64,000 nt of DNA from Candidatus Anaerostipes excrementavium (GTDB taxonomy: Bacteria > Bacillota > Clostridia > Lachnospirales > Lachnospiraceae): contig DXEM01000012.1 of assembly GCA_019114985.1 (NCBI GenBank), positions 1 through 64,000 on the forward strand, read 5' to 3'. Below are positions 60,553 through 64,000 of this stretch, in pieces. Positions within the stretch are counted from its first letter, which is position 1. Each line of letters begins with the position of its first letter. The translations under genes were made by a program, and so were the position numbers. Under the pieces are notes generated by a model. It was not told the origin of the DNA. It saw only the letters and a list, made by a program, of their open reading frames with translations, and did not search any database.

Positions 60553-60999
60553 ATGAACTGGGAAGAAGTGAGAAATTATGTCAATCAATATGGAAGATTA
60601 CGAGATGTTCAGTTTGCTGCATATGAATTGTATGCGCGCAGGCATAATCTGACCGCAAAAGAGTTGTTCGTACTGGATATTTTATGGTTTTCGCCGGATG
60701 GATGTTTGCAGACAGATATTTGCGAGCGCCTTTCCGCCACAAAACAGACGATCAGCGCTATCATCAAAAAGTTTTTAAGGAAAGGCTATGTAACATTAAC
60801 AGAGTCAGAAACAGACCGGCGAAATAAGATCATTCGTTTTACGAGTGAAGGAATTTCCTATGTGGAGAAAATTATACCGCCTGCTGCCAAAGCGGAGATC
60901 GATGCTATGAATCAGATGTCCGGGGAAGATATTGCCGAGCTGGTTCGTCTGACCACGCTTTTTTCACAGCACATGAAAGAGAAGTTTGAAGAATTATAG
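60553..60999 (+). CDS. MarR family transcriptional regulator
   Basis: 148-residue MarR protein. The winged helix (ELFVLDILWFSPDGCLQTDICERLSATKQTISAIIKKFLRKGYVTLTESETDRRNKIIRFTSEG, key SATKQTISAIIKKF and SETDRRNK) is intact and flanked by dimerisation helices. It begins a cassette with the DUF1848 and radical SAM genes; the intergenic gap to the next start is 12 bases. The near-palindrome just upstream is its likely operator. The arrangement MarR plus two such genes matches what public protein families call a radical SAM mobile pair. Confidence 0.92.
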   Translation: MNWEEVRNYVNQYGRLRDVQFAAYELYARRHNLTAKELFVLDILWFSPDGCLQTDICERLSATKQTISAIIKKFLRKGYVTLTESETDRRNKIIRFTSEGISYVEKIIPPAAKAEIDAMNQMSGEDIAELVRLTTLFSQHMKEKFEEL

Positions 61000-61011
61000 G
61001 AGGGATCACAG

Positions 61012-61950
61012 ATGATATTAAATACCGGCGGACGGACAGATACTGTTCAATATTACACAAAATGGCTTCTGCGGCGATTCGCTGAAGGATACGTATTAGT
61101 GCGCAATCCACTCTTTCGCAATAAGATTTATCGTTATAAACTAACTCCGGACAAGGTGGATTGTGTTGTATTTTGTTCCAAGAATTATCAGCCGATCCTT
61201 CCGCGGCTGCATGAGATTACAGATCGTTTTTGCACCTATTTTCATTATACAATCACTGCCTATGGAAAAGAAATTGAGCCTGGAGTACCATCAATCGAGG
61301 AAAGTATGAAAACGTTGATAAAACTTTCCAAACAGGTGGGAAAACAGCGGATCGCATGGCGCTATGATCCTGTTTTGCTGACAGAAGAATACACGATCCA
61401 ACGGCATTTGGAGACTTTTGAGCATATGGCAGAGGTGCTCGCACCTTACATCGACCGCTGTATTTTCAGCTTTGTGGAGATGTACAAAAAATTGGAAGTA
61501 AATATGCCGGAACTGATACCATTATCGGAAGAGGATATGGATGCTTTGGCAGAAGGCTTGGGATCCATTGCCGGGAAATATGGGATTCATCTTCAGACCT
61601 GCGGTACGAACGGAGACTATACTCAGTATGGAATTCACGCTTCCGGCTGTATGACGCTTGATATTTTGGGAAAGGCAAATGGGATTGAATTTCGGAATTT
61701 GAAGCATAAAGGCATGCGAAAAGGATGTCATTGTATTGAAAGCAGGGATATCGGTGCTTATGATACTTGTTTAAACGCCTGTAAATATTGTTATGCCAAT
61801 AAGAATTCTGAGAAAGCCATTGAAAATTATCAGCATCATGATCCTGAATCTCCGCTGCTGTTAGGTCACGTAAATCCGGAGGATACCATCACTCAGGGAG
61901 AACAGAAAACTTACTTGAAGGGAGTACAAAATGCAGGAACCAATCATTAA
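61012..61950 (+). CDS. DUF1848 family protein with C-terminal CxxxCxxC (radical SAM mobile pair protein A-like)
   Basis: 312 residues of the DUF1848 family. It begins MILNTGGRTDTVQYYTKWLLRRFAEGYVLVRNP (key GGRTDT and FAEGYVLVRNP), and VDCVVFCSKNYQPIL and RIAWRYDPVLL follow. Near the end, Cys253, Cys257 and Cys260 form CLNACKYCYA, the same CxxxCKYCYA as in the next protein; extra cysteines lie at 197, 213, 239 and 241. Fe-S binding is likely. The barrel order is unlike a normal radical SAM enzyme, where the motif is N-terminal. Its stop overlaps the next gene by 20 bases. No enzyme activity is established. Confidence 0.88.
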   Translation: MILNTGGRTDTVQYYTKWLLRRFAEGYVLVRNPLFRNKIYRYKLTPDKVDCVVFCSKNYQPILPRLHEITDRFCTYFHYTITAYGKEIEPGVPSIEESMKTLIKLSKQVGKQRIAWRYDPVLLTEEYTIQRHLETFEHMAEVLAPYIDRCIFSFVEMYKKLEVNMPELIPLSEEDMDALAEGLGSIAGKYGIHLQTCGTNGDYTQYGIHASGCMTLDILGKANGIEFRNLKHKGMRKGCHCIESRDIGAYDTCLNACKYCYANKNSEKAIENYQHHDPESPLLLGHVNPEDTITQGEQKTYLKGVQNAGTNH

Positions 61951-62845
61951 GATCGTGGAAGCACGGAGTATTTTATCAAAATCCAATCTTCCGGTATGTG
62001 AATATTCTGTAAATCCTTATATTGGCTGTACCCATAGCTGTAAATACTGTTATGCTTCTTTTATGAAACGTTTTACGGGACATAAGGAAGAATGGGGGAC
62101 TTTTCTGGATGTAAAAATGTGGCCGGAAATCAAGAATCCAGGAAAGTACAAAGGAAAAGAGTTGTTTATTGGTTCCGTGACTGATCCTTATCTTCCACAG
62201 GAAAAAACATATGAACGAACAAGAATATTGTTGGAACAGCTGGAAGGCAGCGGAGCAAAACTCAGCATTGCCACAAAAAGTGATCTGATCCTTCGGGATC
62301 TTGATTTGATTAAGACGTTTCCGGAGGCGCGTGTCTCATGGTCGATCAATACTTTAGATGAAGAGTTTCGCAGGGATATGGACAAGGCAGTGTCCATTGA
62401 GCGAAGGCTTGCCGCCATGGAAGCCTTTCACAGCGCAGGAATCCGTACGACTTGTTTTATTTCACCGATTTTTCCGGGGATTACGGATGTGGAAGCAATC
62501 ATTCAAAGAGCAAAAAAACACTGCAATCTGATTTGGCTGGAAAATCTTAATTTGCGAGGAACTTACAAGTCGCTTATGATAAACTATATCAAAGAAAAAT
62601 ATCCGCATCTGCTTCCTCTGTATCAGGAAATTTATCATCGGAAGGATCTTAGTTACTGGGAAATGCTGGATGCAAAATTGAAAGCTTTTACAGCGAAGAT
62701 TGGCCTGGATTATGTAACCAATGATGATAGCATCCAACGGCCGTTTGATGCGCCGCCGGTGGTTGTAAATTATTTTTATCACGATCAGATAAAGAAATCT
62801 GCAAAAAAGGAGGAGAGAGAATCATGCCGGAACTTCCAGAAATAG
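61931..62845 (+). CDS. Radical SAM protein, spore photoproduct lyase-like (mobile pair protein B-like)
   Basis: 304-residue radical SAM enzyme of the SPL/Rv2578c group. Cys33, Cys37 and Cys40 of CTHSCKYC bind the cluster that reacts with SAM; ELFIGSVTDPYLPQEK and SIATKSDLILRDLDL are the strands typical of this group. The SPL-specific conserved cysteine for photoproduct repair cannot be identified with confidence, so true photoproduct lyase activity is unproven. It overlaps the DUF1848 gene by 20 bases and mutM by 22, so all three are tightly coupled. Confidence 0.9.
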   Translation: MQEPIIKIVEARSILSKSNLPVCEYSVNPYIGCTHSCKYCYASFMKRFTGHKEEWGTFLDVKMWPEIKNPGKYKGKELFIGSVTDPYLPQEKTYERTRILLEQLEGSGAKLSIATKSDLILRDLDLIKTFPEARVSWSINTLDEEFRRDMDKAVSIERRLAAMEAFHSAGIRTTCFISPIFPGITDVEAIIQRAKKHCNLIWLENLNLRGTYKSLMINYIKEKYPHLLPLYQEIYHRKDLSYWEMLDAKLKAFTAKIGLDYVTNDDSIQRPFDAPPVVVNYFYHDQIKKSAKKEERESCRNFQK

Positions 62846-63648
62846 AAGCTGTGAAACGAGTGCTGGAACCGCAGATCCAGGGACTTGTTATTGAAAATAT
62901 AATAATCAGACGACCGGAAATTATTGCCTGTCCGACTGCTGATGAATTTTGCAGCAGATTACTTGGACAAGTGATTTCTCATATGGAACGGCGAGGAAAA
63001 TATTTAACCATTTGGACAGTAAATGAAGACCGTGTGATTCTTCATTTGCGAATGACCGGATGTCTTTTGCTTATGGATGCAGATGCTCCAGAAGAAAAAC
63101 ATACTCATTTGATTTTTCAGCTGGAAGGCGGCAAAGAGCTGCGTTTTTGTGATACCCGCCGATTTGGGCGGTTTTGGCTGTTCTCAAAAGAAGAAAATGA
63201 TACATACAGCGGAATCGGGAAATTGGGAAAAGAACCTTTTGATCCGGGGTTCTCTGCAGAATATCTGAAAGATCACTTGGGAAAACGAAAAAAAGCGATC
63301 AAAAACTGTCTGCTGGAACAAAGTGTTATCGCCGGAATCGGGAATATTTATTCTGATGAAATCCTGTTTCGGGCCAAGATCCATCCTGCACGTCCGGCAA
63401 ATTGTTTGACGGAAAAAGAATGGGAACGGCTTGCTCTGGTCATTCCGGAATGTCTGTCCTACTTTATTGAAAAGAACACGATGACGCCCAAAGAGTACCT
63501 TGAATCGAGAGGACAGGATTACCGCAATACACCCTATTTGCAGGTCTATGGACACGAAGGGAATCCGTGTCCAAACTGTGGGGAACTGCTTTGCCGTATG
63601 GTAATCAGTGGGAGAAGCAGTGTTTACTGTTCAAGCTGCCAAAAATAA
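62824..63648 (+). CDS. mutM: Formamidopyrimidine-DNA glycosylase (MutM/Fpg)
   Basis: 274-residue bifunctional glycosylase/AP lyase for oxidised purines such as 8-oxoguanine. The catalytic Pro2 and Glu3 (PELPEIE), the lysine in RRGKYL, the GIGNIYSDEILFRAKIHP helix-two-turn-helix and a C-terminal zinc finger (CPNC and CSSC) are all intact. It lies in the same operon as the radical SAM pair with a 22-base overlap, giving the group a DNA-repair flavour. AGGAGAGAGAATC precedes the start. Confidence 0.95.
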   Translation: MPELPEIEAVKRVLEPQIQGLVIENIIIRRPEIIACPTADEFCSRLLGQVISHMERRGKYLTIWTVNEDRVILHLRMTGCLLLMDADAPEEKHTHLIFQLEGGKELRFCDTRRFGRFWLFSKEENDTYSGIGKLGKEPFDPGFSAEYLKDHLGKRKKAIKNCLLEQSVIAGIGNIYSDEILFRAKIHPARPANCLTEKEWERLALVIPECLSYFIEKNTMTPKEYLESRGQDYRNTPYLQVYGHEGNPCPNCGELLCRMVISGRSSVYCSSCQK

Positions 63649-63708
63649 TATTCTACATAGGACTTTTTGACATGATTTGTGCGGATATATGGTAATGGAG
63701 GAGAGAGA

Positions 63709-64000
63709 ATGAAACGTAAGATAAGAAACATCATAGTAATTCTGATTTTGGGACTTGCTCTGGGAATGCTCGCACAAGTATCATGTCAGGCCAGAGCCGG
63801 AGGAGGCAGCAGCGGCGGATCCGGAGGCAGTGGAGGCGGTTCTGGAAGCAGCAGCTCTCACAGCGGAAGTCATTCTTATGGCAGATCAAGAGGGAAACTC
63901 TATGGTCGCTTTTTTGGCGCAAGGGGTCATCATTGCCGCAGCATGCAGCGGAAGTATTGTGTTTGCCTGGAAAGTCAGAAAAGCCGGCAAAGAAAGCAAA
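63709..64000 (+). CDS. Secreted/membrane Gly-Ser-rich protein, partial at window edge, apparently frameshifted
   Basis: The ATG at 63709 follows GGAGGAGAGAG. A signal-type helix (about residues 5-22, IIVILILGLALGMLAQV) is followed by a Gly/Ser-rich and His/Ser-rich low-complexity stretch. Then, from 63910, the original frame becomes basic and Cys-rich (ARGHHCRS), while the next frame reads a fine membrane helix (QGVIIAAACSGSIVFAWKV) that would complete the expected plan. Dropping one T from the T6 run at 63910-63915 joins the two. The layout resembles TIM44-like domain membrane proteins of clostridia. The 3' end is outside the window. Confidence 0.6.
   Translation, partial: MKRKIRNIIVILILGLALGMLAQVSCQARAGGGSSGGSGGSGGGSGSSSSHSGSHSYGRSRGKLYGRFFGARGHHCRSMQRKYCVCLESQKSRQRKQ

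Noticed and set aside
63731..63922. Open frame on the minus strand
   Set aside because: It is the complement of the Gly/Ser-rich part of the plus-strand gene and has no ribosome site; low-complexity codons keep it open by chance.
1..64000. CRISPR array, prophage, insertion sequence or integron
   Set aside because: No regularly spaced repeats, integrase, transposase or phage structural genes were seen.

Overview
The window is chromosomal DNA from a spore-forming, anaerobic, low-to-moderate GC Firmicute, most likely a member of the Lachnospiraceae (Clostridia). The evidence is a complete spoIIIA operon (AA to AH), Rex, alr followed by mazF, HemZ, meso-diaminopimelate dehydrogenase, an ECF-type nickel transporter, strong GGAGG ribosome binding sites, TTGACA/TATAAT promoters, and a tRNA gene without an encoded CCA. 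There is no rRNA, insertion sequence, prophage or CRISPR array. Almost all of the DNA is densely packed core-type gene content; the accessory-looking parts are short.

Layout. 1-3.2 kb: a GT2 glycosyltransferase and an ABC-F ATPase on the minus strand. 3.3-9.8 kb: a plus-strand run of rex, acpS, nnr, alr, mazF (with no antitoxin gene), a CBS/CorC protein, a YebC/PmpR protein and a coiled-coil protein with an Ada-like Cys motif. 9.9-16.7 kb: a proteasome-like Ntn-hydrolase candidate (minus), a PaaG-like enoyl-CoA hydratase/isomerase with a two-subunit CoA-transferase, an RpiR regulator (minus), ddh, an alpha/beta hydrolase and a zinc peptidase. 16.8-23.8 kb: a MerR regulator diverging from larB-larC-larE, an ECF nickel transporter (nikMN-Q-O) and an Fe-S aldo/keto reductase. 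This run can make the nickel-pincer cofactor and import its nickel, but lactate racemase LarA itself is not in the window.

23.8-33.4 kb: a phosphoesterase, RNase H1, a candidate structured small RNA with its own promoter, a Uma2 nuclease-like protein, tRNA-Arg(CCG), a MATE pump, a thioesterase, an RlmH missing its C-terminal tail, a Phd/RelE toxin-antitoxin pair, a second divergent RlmH-like protein that keeps the tail, a DUF2156 protein and pyrBI. 33.4-45.6 kb: relA/spoT, an MBL hydrolase, hemZ, an HD-GYP protein, hisS, a flavin reductase, an HTH-aminotransferase fusion behind a cluster of TTGAACT repeats, aspS, a double-ACT protein and glyA.

45.7-53.4 kb: a ROK regulator with a tandem cupin, an L,D-transpeptidase, a small membrane protein, an AraC regulator (minus), a LUD-domain protein (minus) and topB. 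53.5-60.4 kb: spoIIIAA-AH, an Asp23 protein, nusB and xseA (no xseB). 60.5-64 kb: a MarR regulator, a DUF1848 protein with a C-terminal CxxxCxxC, a spore-photoproduct-lyase-like radical SAM protein and mutM, tightly overlapped, then a secreted or membrane Gly/Ser-rich protein that runs off the end and seems to change frame at a T6 tract.

The most noteworthy items are the MarR/DUF1848/radical-SAM/MutM cassette, the pair of complementary RlmH-like proteins, the structured RNA at 25.66 kb, the aminotransferase fused to a DNA-binding domain with repeated sites at its promoter, and the MerR-type operator with a 19-bp spacer in front of the nickel-cofactor genes.
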